A stretch of DNA of 64,000 nucleotides, taken from NCBI GenBank assembly GCA_910578815.1, contig CAJTSE010000019.1:1-64000 (forward strand), read 5' to 3'. The notes below the pieces were generated by a model that was not told the origin of the DNA, searched no databases, and saw only the letters and a program-made list of their open reading frames with translations. Source of the DNA: an uncultured Acetatifactor sp. (GTDB lineage: Bacteria; Bacillota; Clostridia; Lachnospirales; Lachnospiraceae). Made by a program: the position numbers and the translations under genes. Position 1 is the stretch's first letter, and each line of letters begins with the position of its first letter. This document shows, piece by piece, positions 1-7,795 of the stretch.

Positions 1-114
1 GAATGTCTTTTGGAATCTTTTCAGGGTTGCATTACTGTTTGTTTGTCAAGGTACAAAATCTCCCGTTTATGGGAGAATGCCAGCCATCTATTGAACTTTG
101 GCCGCAACTCGTTC

Positions 115-143
115 ATAATATCACGAGTTTTTCTTTTTGTCAA
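115..143 (-). promoter_or_regulatory. strong promoter P2, TTGACA-17-TATTAT
   Basis: The -35 hexamer TTGACA (complement of 138-143) and the -10 hexamer TATTAT (complement of 115-120) are separated by exactly 17 bases. It lies about 100 bp downstream of a second promoter in the same direction, an arrangement typical of rRNA operons. Confidence 0.75.
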
Positions 144-222
144 CAAATTTTTTAAAATAAATTGGAAAATTTGTTTTTCTTTTCCACCGCCATATAACCT
201 CTGCTTTTAACGGTGGAATTTC

Positions 223-251
223 ATAGTACCCTAACTTTTACCGTTTGTCAA
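223..251 (-). promoter_or_regulatory. strong promoter P1, TTGACA-17-TACTAT
   Basis: The -35 TTGACA (complement of 246-251) and the -10 TACTAT (complement of 223-228) have 17 bases between them. AT-rich DNA lies directly upstream of the -35. It is in tandem with P2 and points to the left edge. Confidence 0.75.
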
Positions 252-463
252 TATTTTTATTATGAAAATTTCAAGCAATTTTTTCAAGTGTTTTTTCAAG
301 CCGGTAACAATTCCGACCCCCCGCAATCAAATAACAGGTAACAGACGGCTGTTGTTCTCAATGAGGACTGTAAACCTCCACGCGCAAGCATGTTCAAATG
401 AGTCTGACAGCCATCTGTCGCCGTCAGGTTATGGGTGTCTAAACGAATACTCAAGCCGCTGTT

Positions 464-1213
464 TTACTTATGCGACTTATTGCAATATATGGCAATCGCC
501 TGTTTAACAAAGTCAGCAGTTCCTTCTCCGCCCGCTTTGTCAATGTTGTTCCTGAAGCGTTCATCACATACATACATCTCACCCAGACCGCACAGGATTT
601 CATCGGTGCACACATAGTAGTGATTGGTTATAAACTGTTGTAACGCAGATATTTTCTTTTGTACTTCATCGGCATCAGGCGTCAAACGCTTTAATTCTCC
701 CAATTTGGAAAACATCGTCATCAGTTGGTTTGCAAGCTTATCGTGACTATCTTTGTTTCTGGCAATATCCTTTTCTCGATACTCTTGATATGCTTTTGTA
801 TTTCCCCATCTCGCTTTGACTTCCGCCTCATACTTTTCAATTTCACTCTTATCAAAAACATCAAAATTCATCGCTGCTGCTCCTTTGTTTTGAATTTCAC
901 GGATAAAGGCAATAAGCTCCCCTATGTGTTTATATTGTAACTCCAGCAGCTTGATTTGCTGGGCAAGTGCTTCCTGCGGATCAAAATCAGGGCTGTCAAG
1001 AATTACTTTGATTTCTTTTAAGGGAAACTGCAATTCACGAAATAATAATATATTTTGCAGACGGCCAAGTGCCGTATCGTCATACATACGATAACCTGCT
1101 TCGGTTATCGCCGCAGGTTTCAAAAGCCCGATTTCATCATAATAATGAAGTGTACGGGCGGTGACGCCGGTCAATTTGGCAACTTTATGGACAGGCATAA
1201 GTTTTTCAGTCAT
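464..1213 (-). CDS. MerR family regulator with TipAS-type ligand domain
   Basis: A 249-residue transcription activator of the MerR/TipAL type. The N-terminal winged helix (about residues 5-75) carries the typical TARTLHYYDEIGLLKP stretch, followed by a dimerisation coil. The C-terminal 120 residues resemble the TipAS antibiotic-binding globin-like domain. The start at 1213 is chosen because GGAGG lies 9 bases before it, inside the end of the upstream peptidase gene; the two genes overlap by 8 bp, so they are probably translationally coupled. A start at 1198 is possible. It likely controls its own operon through the 19-bp-spacer promoter at 2242-2272. The inducer is unknown; family members bind drugs, often thiopeptides. 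Confidence 0.88.
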   Translation of the reverse strand: MTEKLMPVHKVAKLTGVTARTLHYYDEIGLLKPAAITEAGYRMYDDTALGRLQNILLFRELQFPLKEIKVILDSPDFDPQEALAQQIKLLELQYKHIGELIAFIREIQNKGAAAMNFDVFDKSEIEKYEAEVKARWGNTKAYQEYREKDIARNKDSHDKLANQLMTMFSKLGELKRLTPDADEVQKKISALQQFITNHYYVCTDEILCGLGEMYVCDERFRNNIDKAGGEGTADFVKQAIAIYCNKSHK

Positions 1214-2117
1214 TCCAGAAATCCTCCGCGGCATCCAAAATTTCTTTTGCAGGTAAAAGTGTTGCTTCGACCACACTCTTACCCGTCTTTTCCAAATAAT
1301 GCTTTACTAAATGATAACCACAGGCATATCCGGCACAATAAGGTAAACCTGCCTGCGGGAAATTTTGTAATTGAGCCAATTCATCACCATAAAGATACGC
1401 ATTGAGCTTTTCAAGTCCCTGAACATTTAATCCACTCCGGATTACAGGTTTGATAGATTGGTTTAAAGTCGTCAAATCCGTTTTTGTCACCCAGGGACCT
1501 GCATGATCTTCGCCAAATAAATAAGTTGCAAAGTTTTCTGCCAGTCCTTCGCTGACCAGCATCTCTCCAAGCGTAATGTCGTTTTTCCATTCAATGAACT
1601 GAAAGCGGACATTATGATTGGTTTCATGTGCCAGAGCTGCGGGAAGATGCTTCAAGGTATATTCGTTGGGGACCAGCCAGGATAAAATATATCCCGGTAT
1701 GCCACCGTCGCCGCAGTAGCCCTCATTGAACATAATATAAGGACTTTCGGAATTTGCAAGCAAAATAGTAAACAGATACTCCCCAACAGGTAAGCTGACT
1801 CCCTGCCCAATAAAGCAGTTTAACGATCTTCTGATTGCCGCTTCACATGTTTCCCAGAGCGCGTCATCCGCAATCAGCCGAATATTTTGTCTTTGCGTTT
1901 CGTCTACTTTAGTTGGCGCAATGAGTCCTAACAATTCGCCTGCCCTGATCACATCATAGCCGCCGGGCGTCTTTGCCTTTATAGGAATATGATAACAAGC
2001 CCATTTCCTCTCAAATGGCATCATCAACTCATACCGATAAATGTCATTCTTTTTGTCCGGAGGCGCATTCATAATTTTTGAATAAACGTCGTCTGAACGT
2101 ACTGCAGATACTTTCAT
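1206..2117 (-). CDS. DUF2268-family putative zinc metallopeptidase
   Basis: A 303-residue protein with a HETNH motif (HExxH, about residues 164-168) and a downstream EGLAENF stretch that could supply the third zinc ligand. Both are features of the DUF2268 predicted Zn-protease family. No signal peptide or membrane segment is visible, so it is probably cytoplasmic. The start at 2117 has AAGGAGAGG just upstream; eight further codons upstream lie inside a repeat and are unlikely to be coding. It is the first gene of a two-gene operon with the TipAS-MerR regulator and is preceded by the structured leader 2133-2219. The substrate is unknown; the pairing suggests a drug- or peptide-responsive function. 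Confidence 0.8.
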   Translation of the reverse strand: MKVSAVRSDDVYSKIMNAPPDKKNDIYRYELMMPFERKWACYHIPIKAKTPGGYDVIRAGELLGLIAPTKVDETQRQNIRLIADDALWETCEAAIRRSLNCFIGQGVSLPVGEYLFTILLANSESPYIMFNEGYCGDGGIPGYILSWLVPNEYTLKHLPAALAHETNHNVRFQFIEWKNDITLGEMLVSEGLAENFATYLFGEDHAGPWVTKTDLTTLNQSIKPVIRSGLNVQGLEKLNAYLYGDELAQLQNFPQAGLPYCAGYACGYHLVKHYLEKTGKSVVEATLLPAKEILDAAEDFWND

Positions 2118-2132
2118 CGTTCCTCTCCTTCC

Positions 2133-2219
2133 GCCGCGCAAGCGGCATTTAAATCTATGGGAACTTTGGGACGCGCAGCGTCACAAATTCCGAGATTGAA
2201 AATTTCAATTTTCAATCTC
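2133..2219 (-). repeat. interspersed 5' leader element A, copy 1
   Basis: Three consecutive hairpins on the minus strand, ending 16 bp before the DUF2268 start. Hairpin 1 (2219-2192) has 13 bp arms. Hairpin 2 (2191-2160) is a 14 bp stem with one mismatch. Hairpin 3 (2146-2133) is GCCGC-TTGC-GCGGC. Hairpin 2 is identical over 32 bases to the copy at 10291-10322. It occupies almost the whole predicted 5' UTR, because the promoter -10 is at 2242-2247. Confidence 0.85.
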
Positions 2220-2241
2220 ATACCCCTTTCCTGTTTTCTAT

Positions 2242-2272
2242 ATCATAAGCTATGACGTAACGTGAAAGTCAA
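2242..2272 (-). promoter_or_regulatory. MerR-type promoter with 19 bp spacer and dyad
   Basis: The -35 TTGACT (complement of 2267-2272) and the -10 TATGAT (complement of 2242-2247) are 19 bp apart. The spacer holds the imperfect palindrome CTTTCACGTTACGTCATAG. An over-long spacer with a central dyad is the hallmark of MerR-activated promoters. It drives the DUF2268/TipAS-MerR operon, which implies autoregulation. Confidence 0.8.
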
Positions 2273-2409
2273 GGGGTAATCTGCATTGCAACATTTCAAA
2301 ACATTTAACATATATAACTTAAGGTTTTCTAAAACAAAGGTTACAGTGGGCCAGCTTCATTCAACAGGTTGATGCTGCATAATAAAATTGGCGGTAAACC
2401 GAGATGAAT

Positions 2410-2982
2410 CTACTTTTTCAAATCTTCCTTCACAAATGAATAAACATTACAATCATATAGTTCCCCTTTTATTTCAAATCTTTTTCGCAGCGTTCCTTCC
2501 TTCACAAAACCTGCTTTTTGCAACGTTCTGTTGGACCCGATATTGTCCACATGAGCAAATGCTTCAATTCTTTCCAAGCCCATAATCTCTATCCCAAATC
2601 CGCACACTGCCTTTAATACCTTTGTGTTGATTCCCTGGTTCCAATAAGCCTTCTTGATGAAATAACCAACCTCTGCACAGGTGTTATGAATAGAAAAACC
2701 AAACAGCTGGATCTGACCAATCACTTCCCCCTGATATGTCACAACCCAGGAGTATTCCCGCTTACCTTTAAATCCTTTTACACGGCTTGCTTCAACCTGA
2801 ATTTCTCTCTCTTCATTCCAATCGTGAGGTCTTTTGTAGCCTCCCCAATAGGTAAAATTCTCTTCATCATCATATATTTCCCAAAAGGGTCTGGCGTCCT
2901 TTTCCGGCTCATGCTGCCGAAGATAAATGTCCTCATCCACACGAATCGGAATAAAATCTTTAAAGAAATCGCAAAATGCCAT
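2410..2982 (-). CDS. GNAT family N-acetyltransferase (RimJ/RimL-like)
   Basis: A 190-residue acetyltransferase of the RimL/ribosomal-protein-alanine type. The middle has the beta4-alpha3 acetyl-CoA region (EVGYFIKKAYWNQGINTKVL, about 120-140), and the end has the typical VDNIGSNRTLQKAGFVKEG stretch, where Asn and Leu contact CoA. The start follows the upstream AraC gene by 2 bp, and its ribosome site GGAGG lies within the last AraC codons, so the two form an operon. The substrate is not predictable; family members acetylate protein N-termini or small amines, including antibiotics. Confidence 0.85.
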   Translation of the reverse strand: MAFCDFFKDFIPIRVDEDIYLRQHEPEKDARPFWEIYDDEENFTYWGGYKRPHDWNEEREIQVEASRVKGFKGKREYSWVVTYQGEVIGQIQLFGFSIHNTCAEVGYFIKKAYWNQGINTKVLKAVCGFGIEIMGLERIEAFAHVDNIGSNRTLQKAGFVKEGTLRKRFEIKGELYDCNVYSFVKEDLKK

Positions 2983-2984
2983 CG

Positions 2985-3872
2985 CTAATCCTCCAATCTT
3001 CTTACCGGGACATAAATATCCATCTGCGCGGCTTCAAGCTGGCAATCCCAGCGCTCATCATAAAATTCGAAATCAAACAGCGCCTTTTCATCAATACAGT
3101 ATTCCGAGTTTGGCAGCCATACAAAATAAATGTATTTGAATGCCTCGCCGATTTCCCCATTAGTATTATTGCCATTCACTGTAAATACGGCATATTTTGC
3201 CTTAGGCACCACTTTGCAATACATTCCTTCCGGAAGGAGCGTATTTTTTTCCACTTCTACCCCTGCCATATAATAAAATGACAATGGCTCAGAGCAGAAT
3301 TCTTCCGCATAATCTTCAAAACCATACATTGTATGCTCATTTTTTCTTTCAACGGCATCCAAGCTGCTCTTTAGCTCAAACCACGACTCTCCTATGACAT
3401 GAAAGCCGTCTTTGGTGTGTTTTCTATATCCGGCAATCAAAAATTCTTCCCGTTCTTCAAAACGCGGTTCTATGGAAAATACCCCTTCTACCGCAACACG
3501 TTTCAGGTATCCTGTAACAATTTCTTCTACGCTGCGATAGGTAATCTTTGCCTGTCTTTCCCTTGCCACAAGCGGCTGCATTCCGAACGTATCCTTAAAC
3601 GCCCGATTAAAGGTCTGAATACTGTTAAATCCGACTCTGTAGCAAATATCCGCAACGCTCTCTGTTGTCTCACATAATATTTTATGCGCCATGGTAAGAC
3701 GGCGCTTTCGAATATATTCCGCTATACTTAGCTCTGTCACTGATGAAAAGATCTTATGGAAATGAAAGGATGAGTAGCCAAACACCTCTGCCAGACGTTC
3801 ATAAGTCAATTCCTCACATATATGCTCATCAATGTAATACAGTACCTTTTCTATCAGTTTTAGATTATTCAT
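2985..3872 (-). CDS. AraC family regulator with GyrI-like effector domain
   Basis: A 295-residue regulator. The two helix-turn-helix motifs of AraC/XylS type are at the N-terminus (about 5-105; LAEVFGYSSFHFHKIF and VADICYRVGFNSIQTFNRAFK). The C-terminal half (about 120-290) resembles the GyrI-like/BmrR effector-binding domain that binds hydrophobic cations. The start has AAAGGAG 6 bp upstream. It is divergent from the TetR gene at 4060 and cotranscribed with the downstream GNAT gene, which suggests a small xenobiotic response unit. Confidence 0.9.
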   Translation of the reverse strand: MNNLKLIEKVLYYIDEHICEELTYERLAEVFGYSSFHFHKIFSSVTELSIAEYIRKRRLTMAHKILCETTESVADICYRVGFNSIQTFNRAFKDTFGMQPLVARERQAKITYRSVEEIVTGYLKRVAVEGVFSIEPRFEEREEFLIAGYRKHTKDGFHVIGESWFELKSSLDAVERKNEHTMYGFEDYAEEFCSEPLSFYYMAGVEVEKNTLLPEGMYCKVVPKAKYAVFTVNGNNTNGEIGEAFKYIYFVWLPNSEYCIDEKALFDFEFYDERWDCQLEAAQMDIYVPVRRLED

Positions 3873-3999
3873 TATTTTACTCCTTTCCGCGCATCACAAT
3901 TTTCTACTGATAAACCCATTCTACAGCATCTGTGCCTAATCTGTATTATCATTTTTTGTGAATGATAAATATTTCATTTATGAAAAAATTCATTGCCTA

Positions 4000-4028
4000 T
4001 TGACTTTTTGAACACTGTTCAATATAAT
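4000..4028 (+). promoter_or_regulatory. promoter of the TetR operon, TTGACT-17-TATAAT
   Basis: The -35 TTGACT is at 4000-4005 and the -10 TATAAT at 4023-4028, with a 17 bp spacer filled by a palindromic operator. The start codon is at 4060, with AGGAGG at 4047-4052. Confidence 0.88.
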
Positions 4029-4047
4029 ACATCATGAACAATGTTCA
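4008..4047. promoter_or_regulatory. two palindromic TetR operator sites
   Basis: The palindromes TTGAACACTGTTCAA (4008-4022, in the promoter spacer) and TGAACAATGTTCA (4035-4047, from just after the -10 to the ribosome binding site) share TGAACA-N-TGTTCA symmetry. Their centres are 26 bp apart. Their position predicts repression by the TetR protein encoded directly downstream. Confidence 0.82.
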
Positions 4048-4059
4048 GGAGGCACGGAT

Positions 4060-4632
4060 ATGGATCATAAAGAAACAATAATACAGGCAACGATTGCTCT
4101 CATTGAGGAAAACGGCGAAGATTTAGGCAGCATCACCGTTCGTGAAATATCTAAAAGGGCAGGCGTTGGATTAGGGCTTGTGAATTATCATTTTGGAAAC
4201 AAAGATAAGCTTATTGAACTGTGTGTTGAGCGCATCATAAACGGGATTGTCGAGCAGTTTCAAAAGGTCCGAGAGAAAACAGAGGGCCTGACATCTTTTG
4301 AAAAATTAGAATATCTTGGAAACATGACTTTGGATTTTCTGTTCGAGCATTATGCAGTTTCCAGAATTTCAATGCTTACCGATATGAAAAATCCCACACC
4401 AAACGACAACACTCACAGAACTTACGCTGCATATCTTCCTCTTGTGGCTGCCTGCCGGCCGGATTGGGATCAACACACTGTAAAAAGAAAGACTTTTTGC
4501 CTGATTTCAATGATGCAGCAGATCTTTCTTCGGCATGAAACGGCATCAGCAACATTTGATATTGATTTGAGTCAAAAAGAAAACCGCAGGGCATGGCACA
4601 CGCAAATTCTGCACGATATTTTGGAGGTATAA
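4060..4632 (+). CDS. TetR/AcrR family transcriptional regulator
   Basis: A 190-residue repressor. The N-terminal TetR DNA-binding domain (about 5-55) has VREISKRAGVGLGLVNYHFG followed by NKDKLIEL. The ligand-binding C-terminal half is not assignable to a drug class. The promoter at 4000-4028 carries two palindromes, so the gene is probably autorepressed. Its last codons contain the GGAGG for the flavoprotein gene that begins 2 bp after its stop, making a two-gene operon. Confidence 0.92.
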   Translation: MDHKETIIQATIALIEENGEDLGSITVREISKRAGVGLGLVNYHFGNKDKLIELCVERIINGIVEQFQKVREKTEGLTSFEKLEYLGNMTLDFLFEHYAVSRISMLTDMKNPTPNDNTHRTYAAYLPLVAACRPDWDQHTVKRKTFCLISMMQQIFLRHETASATFDIDLSQKENRRAWHTQILHDILEV

Positions 4633-4634
4633 GA

Positions 4635-5384
4635 ATGATGAAGATAACGGTCATAAACGGAACAGAAAAGCACGGCGTAACCTGGCGGTTAAAAGAAATA
4701 TTTTTAACTGATTTCAGAGATAATGCAAACATTACAGAATACTACCTTCCAAAAGATTGTCCCCATTTCTGCAGTGGCTGTGTAAACTGTATCATAAAAG
4801 GCAAAAACACCTGCAAAGACGCAGAATACATCCAAAAAATTGAGAAAATGCTCTTGGAAGCCGATTTAATTGTCATGACATCTCCTGCATATGTGCTTCA
4901 TGCTACGGGAGCAATGAAGGCGTTTCTCGACCATTTTGCTTACCGTTGGCTGTCCCACCGTCCTGCTCCCGAAATGTTTGGAAAACGGGCCGTGATTATT
5001 ACGCAGTGTTTAGGCGCAGGGGCAAAATCTGCGGCAAAGGACATAAAGCACAGCTTATCCTGGTGGGGAATTTCTCAAATTGGCATATTCACCGACGCTT
5101 TGATGACCGATTTTGTCTGGGAAAGACTTCCCCCCAAAAAACAGGCCGCACTGACAGGAAAAGTGAAAAAGCTGTCTCAAAGGTTTGCACAGATAGATTA
5201 TGCAAAACCTGCACGGACAAAGTTCATTATCAAGACTAAGTTCTTCATTTGCCGCCTGATCCAGCAAACACTGCATAAAAATGGTCCTGAATCTCTTGAT
5301 GGGAAGTATTGGGCAGAACAGGGCTGGCTTGGCAAAACCAGACCATGGAACTCCTTCCATTATTTTTATTCCAAAACCGGATAA
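4635..5384 (+). CDS. NAD(P)H-dependent flavodoxin-fold oxidoreductase
   Basis: A 249-residue flavoprotein with an N-terminal flavodoxin-like FMN-reductase fold (ITVINGTEKHGVTWRL, phosphate-binding loop). A cysteine cluster near residues 37-55 (CPHFCSGCVNC and a further Cys) is like that of iron-sulfur flavoproteins, followed by TSPAYVLHATGAMKAFLDHF. The C-terminal 70 residues have no clear domain. The start at 4635 or 4638 follows GGAGG at 4623-4627. It is the target gene of the upstream TetR regulator and probably reduces a quinone or nitro compound; the substrate is unknown. Confidence 0.82.
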   Translation: MMKITVINGTEKHGVTWRLKEIFLTDFRDNANITEYYLPKDCPHFCSGCVNCIIKGKNTCKDAEYIQKIEKMLLEADLIVMTSPAYVLHATGAMKAFLDHFAYRWLSHRPAPEMFGKRAVIITQCLGAGAKSAAKDIKHSLSWWGISQIGIFTDALMTDFVWERLPPKKQAALTGKVKKLSQRFAQIDYAKPARTKFIIKTKFFICRLIQQTLHKNGPESLDGKYWAEQGWLGKTRPWNSFHYFYSKTG

Positions 5385-5431
5385 TTGCGAAAGCCTTATC
5401 AGCTTTGACGGGTACGTTCCCGGCAAATCAA

Positions 5432-6203
5432 TCACAATTCACCCCAGGCCAGCAAATTATCCTTTCCCATACCGCAAACATACGGATTAGAATCATAAAG
5501 ATAACAAAATTCCAAAAAGTCGGAACGCTGCTTTGGATTTTTCATGATCTTTACGAGCAATTCATTGGGAATCGTCCTTGCATATGCGCCGGGACCTGCC
5601 AGCTTAATATTCTTCACGCCATAGCGCTTCATCACACCTTCTAATTCATCAGGCATAAAGGTGTATGTGATGCACCACGGTGTTCCCCCTTTTTCATACT
5701 CGGCAATTTCGGCTTCACCGCCCATAAACCCTTCTTTCCACAGCTTCATGACGGCACCTTTATCAAACTGAAAAGCCTCGATTGCGTTTGCCTTATTATC
5801 AATACACCATTTGACAAACGGATCATCACAGCTTTCATCCAATAGGAACTGGTTTTTTTGTATCGGATTTGCCAGATAGGGAAGATAATGCTCCCTTCAC
5901 AAAACTTATCCTTTCAAGGACACTTTCTTTTTCAGCTAATTCTCTTGCTTTATTGATCATGGGCTGCAAAATGTCAAAATGTGTCACTCCGCAGCCATGC
6001 TTCGCAAGTAAAATGGAAAATCTGCCGCAGCCAGCGCCTCCATCAAACACGGTTTCCACACCGTCCAAATGGGAGAGCAGTTCCTTTTCAATATGACTCT
6101 TTTGATTAATATCATCAATAAAAGTTTCTTCCCTGTGGCTTTCAAGCTCGCCTTTATCCGGCATGTTCCACAGGCGCTCCGATATTTTAAAGCCATAGTC
6201 CAT
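5432..6203 (-). pseudogene. class I SAM methyltransferase, internal deletion and frameshift
   Basis: The N-terminal piece (6203 to 5835) has a clear AdoMet motif I (VFDGGAGCGRFSILLAKHG) and ends out of frame. The C-terminal piece (to 5432, ending GKDNLLAWGEL) is in another frame. Reading that frame backward gives LPYLANPIQKNQFLLDES up to about 5890, where it meets the end of the first piece. The join therefore looks like a deletion of the middle of the Rossmann fold combined with a frame change. Its start overlaps the stop of the next methyltransferase (ATGA), so it was once translationally coupled. I recall intact homologues with LPYLANP in the middle, but this needs an alignment. Confidence 0.78.
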
Positions 6204-6910
6204 CAGTCAGTCTCCTTTATGGCCATTATAATTGTTGCGCCGTCCGGATTGTCCAGTGTTTTCCCAATCACAAATCCGGCACTTTGCAGCAGCTTCTTTT
6301 CATGCTCCAATGTCAGCGGAATATCAAAATGAATAAAGCATTGATCCGATACGCCGAACCGCTTCCGCCTTTCCAGGTATTCGCCACGCAAAAGTTCTTC
6401 CTCTTCCTCGCAGCAGGCGATATAATCCCCCAAAAGAAAAATACCTCCTGCTTTTAAGCTGTTATAAACCTTCCTGTATAATTCCCTTTTTCGCTCCGGA
6501 AGGAAATGATGCAGACTCTCAAAAGAAATCACGGCATCCCACTTGCAAAGGCCAAAATCATATTGAAAATAATCCTGGCATGCCGTAATAAAATGTTTAT
6601 CCGCATGTTTTTCCCGCAGTTTATCCAGCATATTTTGGCACAAATCTACCCCTGTCACCTCTATGTCCGGATTCTTTTGCCATATCTTATCCAATTCCAA
6701 GCCCGTTCCGCAGCCTAAGTCTAAAATCCTCTGGCATTCCAAGGGCAGCATTTCGGCAAACATCTGATATGACTTTTCCCAAATTGACATGTGCTCTTCA
6801 TAATCATCCAGCCGCTTCGCAAAAAATGCCGCCATTTCCTCCGGCGGAGTATCCGCCGTATCCCGAAGCCATTGTTTTAAATTTTGTAAATATTCGGCAA
6901 CTGATTCCAT
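6203..6910 (-). CDS. class I SAM-dependent methyltransferase
   Basis: A 235-residue methyltransferase. AdoMet motif I ILDLGCGTGLELDKI is near residue 62, motif II VTGVDLCQNML follows, and a SFESLHHFLP stretch is at the motif IV position. The C-terminal part is rich in charged residues, as in small-molecule methyltransferases. The start at 6910 is preceded by GGGAGG with 5 bp spacing; the open frame extends further upstream through a repeat and is not likely coding. It is coupled by ATGA overlap to the broken methyltransferase downstream. The substrate is unknown. Confidence 0.85.
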   Translation of the reverse strand: MESVAEYLQNLKQWLRDTADTPPEEMAAFFAKRLDDYEEHMSIWEKSYQMFAEMLPLECQRILDLGCGTGLELDKIWQKNPDIEVTGVDLCQNMLDKLREKHADKHFITACQDYFQYDFGLCKWDAVISFESLHHFLPERKRELYRKVYNSLKAGGIFLLGDYIACCEEEEELLRGEYLERRKRFGVSDQCFIHFDIPLTLEHEKKLLQSAGFVIGKTLDNPDGATIIMAIKETD

Positions 6911-6937
6911 GCTTACCTCCCTCATTCTGTTCTGCGA

Positions 6938-6991
6938 AATCTCACAATCCCAAGGCCAGCAAGCTGGCCTGTGATAAACGCCCGTTTTTGG
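6938..6991 (-). repeat. interspersed element D, copy 1
   Basis: It shares the AATCTC-CAATCCCAAG...CTGGCCT pattern and the following ATAAA...GCC stretch with 23789-23844, about 75 percent by eye. This copy contains a 7 bp perfect palindrome. It ends 28 bp upstream of the methyltransferase start; the second copy lies upstream of bofA in the same relative orientation. Confidence 0.55.
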
Positions 6992-7084
6992 CATTTTTCG
7001 GTGTGAGCCTTAGAATTTCTTCGCAAAGCAGCCTTTGCTGCGAACAAAAACTGCTGCAGGCATAAACAATCCTTGAAGCTTATG

Positions 7085-7158
7085 GAAGAATCGCTTCAGC
7101 GATTCTTCGAGGCGAAACTTAGATTTTCACACTATCCTCGCGACAGAGATAGGATAGC
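7085..7158 (-). repeat. interspersed element B, copy 3 (right arm lost)
   Basis: The hairpin GAAGAATCGC-TTCA-GCGATTCTTC (7085-7108) is followed by GAGGCGAAACTTAGATTTTC as in the copies at 10469 and 24722. A CTATCCT/AGGATAG stem follows. The closing arm AAAATCTTTTCGCC is missing. It lies 65 bp beyond the stop of the CD3324-family gene. Confidence 0.75.
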
Positions 7159-7222
7159 ACATCCTTCACGCCGCATTCCACCTCATTCTTTTTTACAAAA
7201 AAACATGAGCCAATACTACGTA

Positions 7223-7504
7223 TCAGCTCATATTCTGTCTGCTCATTTTTCTTAAAATTCTCTGTATGCTCTTTTCAGACAAAAAATATTTACCGGCCAG
7301 TTCCGAAGGCATGCCGCCTGCCAGGTAATCCTCATAGATTTGCCGGTCCCGCCGCAAAAGCTCCTGCCGAATCTGCGTGCCAGCTCCCCATACCTGCCTG
7401 TGTGCCGCCTTGCGCGGAATATAAATATTTTCTCCGTCAACATACTGCTGTATCAATTCTATTACTTCAATGGGCAGAATTTCTTCTGCTCTTATATAGC
7501 CCAT
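7223..7504 (-). CDS. CD3324 family helix-turn-helix protein
   Basis: A 93-residue small protein. An N-terminal strand-helix part (MGYIRAEEILPIEVIELIQ) is followed by VDGENIYIPRK, the signature stretch of the CD3324 family. The C-terminal helix-turn-helix (about 60-88) has SELAGKYFLSEKSIQRILRK. It is probably a DNA-binding protein related to Mor-like activators; no target is known. The start at 7504 has GGAGG 6 bp upstream. It is preceded by a region that looks like a broken small Cys-rich frame (7519-7642). Confidence 0.8.
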   Translation of the reverse strand: MGYIRAEEILPIEVIELIQQYVDGENIYIPRKAAHRQVWGAGTQIRQELLRRDRQIYEDYLAGGMPSELAGKYFLSEKSIQRILRKMSRQNMS

Positions 7505-7518
7505 GTCTGCCTCCTAAA

Positions 7519-7642
7519 TTAATATTCTTCAGGATCGCATTGGCTATAACAATTAATCGGGCATAATCCTAAACCGCAAAATACGGCACCCTATTCTCGA
7601 TTGCAATAGCCAGTGCTATGCAAACATAACATATTTTCTCAT
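7519..7642 (-). other. possible broken small cysteine-rich ORF
   Basis: AGGAGG is placed 7 bp before an ATG (7642) that opens only eight codons (MRKYVMFA). Shifting frame twice would continue through hydrophobic residues (IALAIAIE) into CGLGLCPINCYSQCDPEEY, which ends at a TAA (7519-7521) just before the ribosome site of the CD3324-family gene. Four cysteines in 20 residues behind a hydrophobic start resemble a small secreted or precursor peptide that has decayed. This is my inference from frame reading only. Confidence 0.3.
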
Positions 7643-7760
7643 AATAAATCCTCCTGCCGTATTTTTTATGCTAAATTAACACTTCCCTTTTATTATCTCA
7701 CTTTTCCTGACAATATTCAACTTCTCATTTGCAATCATAACTGCAAATTACTCATCTAAT

Positions 7761-7792
7761 CTAACAGTTCAGGCAGGTTTCTGAACTGTTAG
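7761..7792 (-). terminator. 12 bp perfect hairpin after the flavodoxin gene
   Basis: The arms CTAACAGTTCAG and CTGAACTGTTAG enclose an 8-base loop, 3 bp beyond the stop of the gene at 7796. The following minus-strand bases are not T-rich, so it may be a terminator of atypical kind or an mRNA-end stabilising hairpin. Confidence 0.5.
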
Positions 7793-7795
7793 CGC

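Larger units (their letters stand above)
1..463 (-). other. non-coding left edge, leader of an outward transcript
   Basis: No gene is supported here. Read on the minus strand, two consensus promoters (223-251 and 115-143) fire toward position 1. The downstream leader contains a small hairpin (TCTCCC/GGGAGA near 60-78) and a CCTTGACAAAC-type stretch of the kind often seen just before 16S rRNA in Clostridia. The mature rRNA would lie outside the window, so this identity is inference. The stretch from 252 to 463 is AT-rich next to the promoter, which would suit an UP element, and shows nothing else that I can name. Confidence 0.5.
6911..7222 (-). other. intergenic region with repeats, no gene
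   Basis: This 312 bp gap holds a D-type repeat with the palindrome GGCCAGC-AA-GCTGGCC (6938-6991), a GC-rich hairpin near 7018-7042 (TTCGCA...TGCGAA), and a B-type element (7085-7158). No open frame with a ribosome site is seen. Confidence 0.6.

Noticed and set aside
4376..4732. minus-strand frame opposite the TetR gene
   Set aside because: The plus strand has a convincing promoter, operators, ribosome site and domain; the opposite frame has none.
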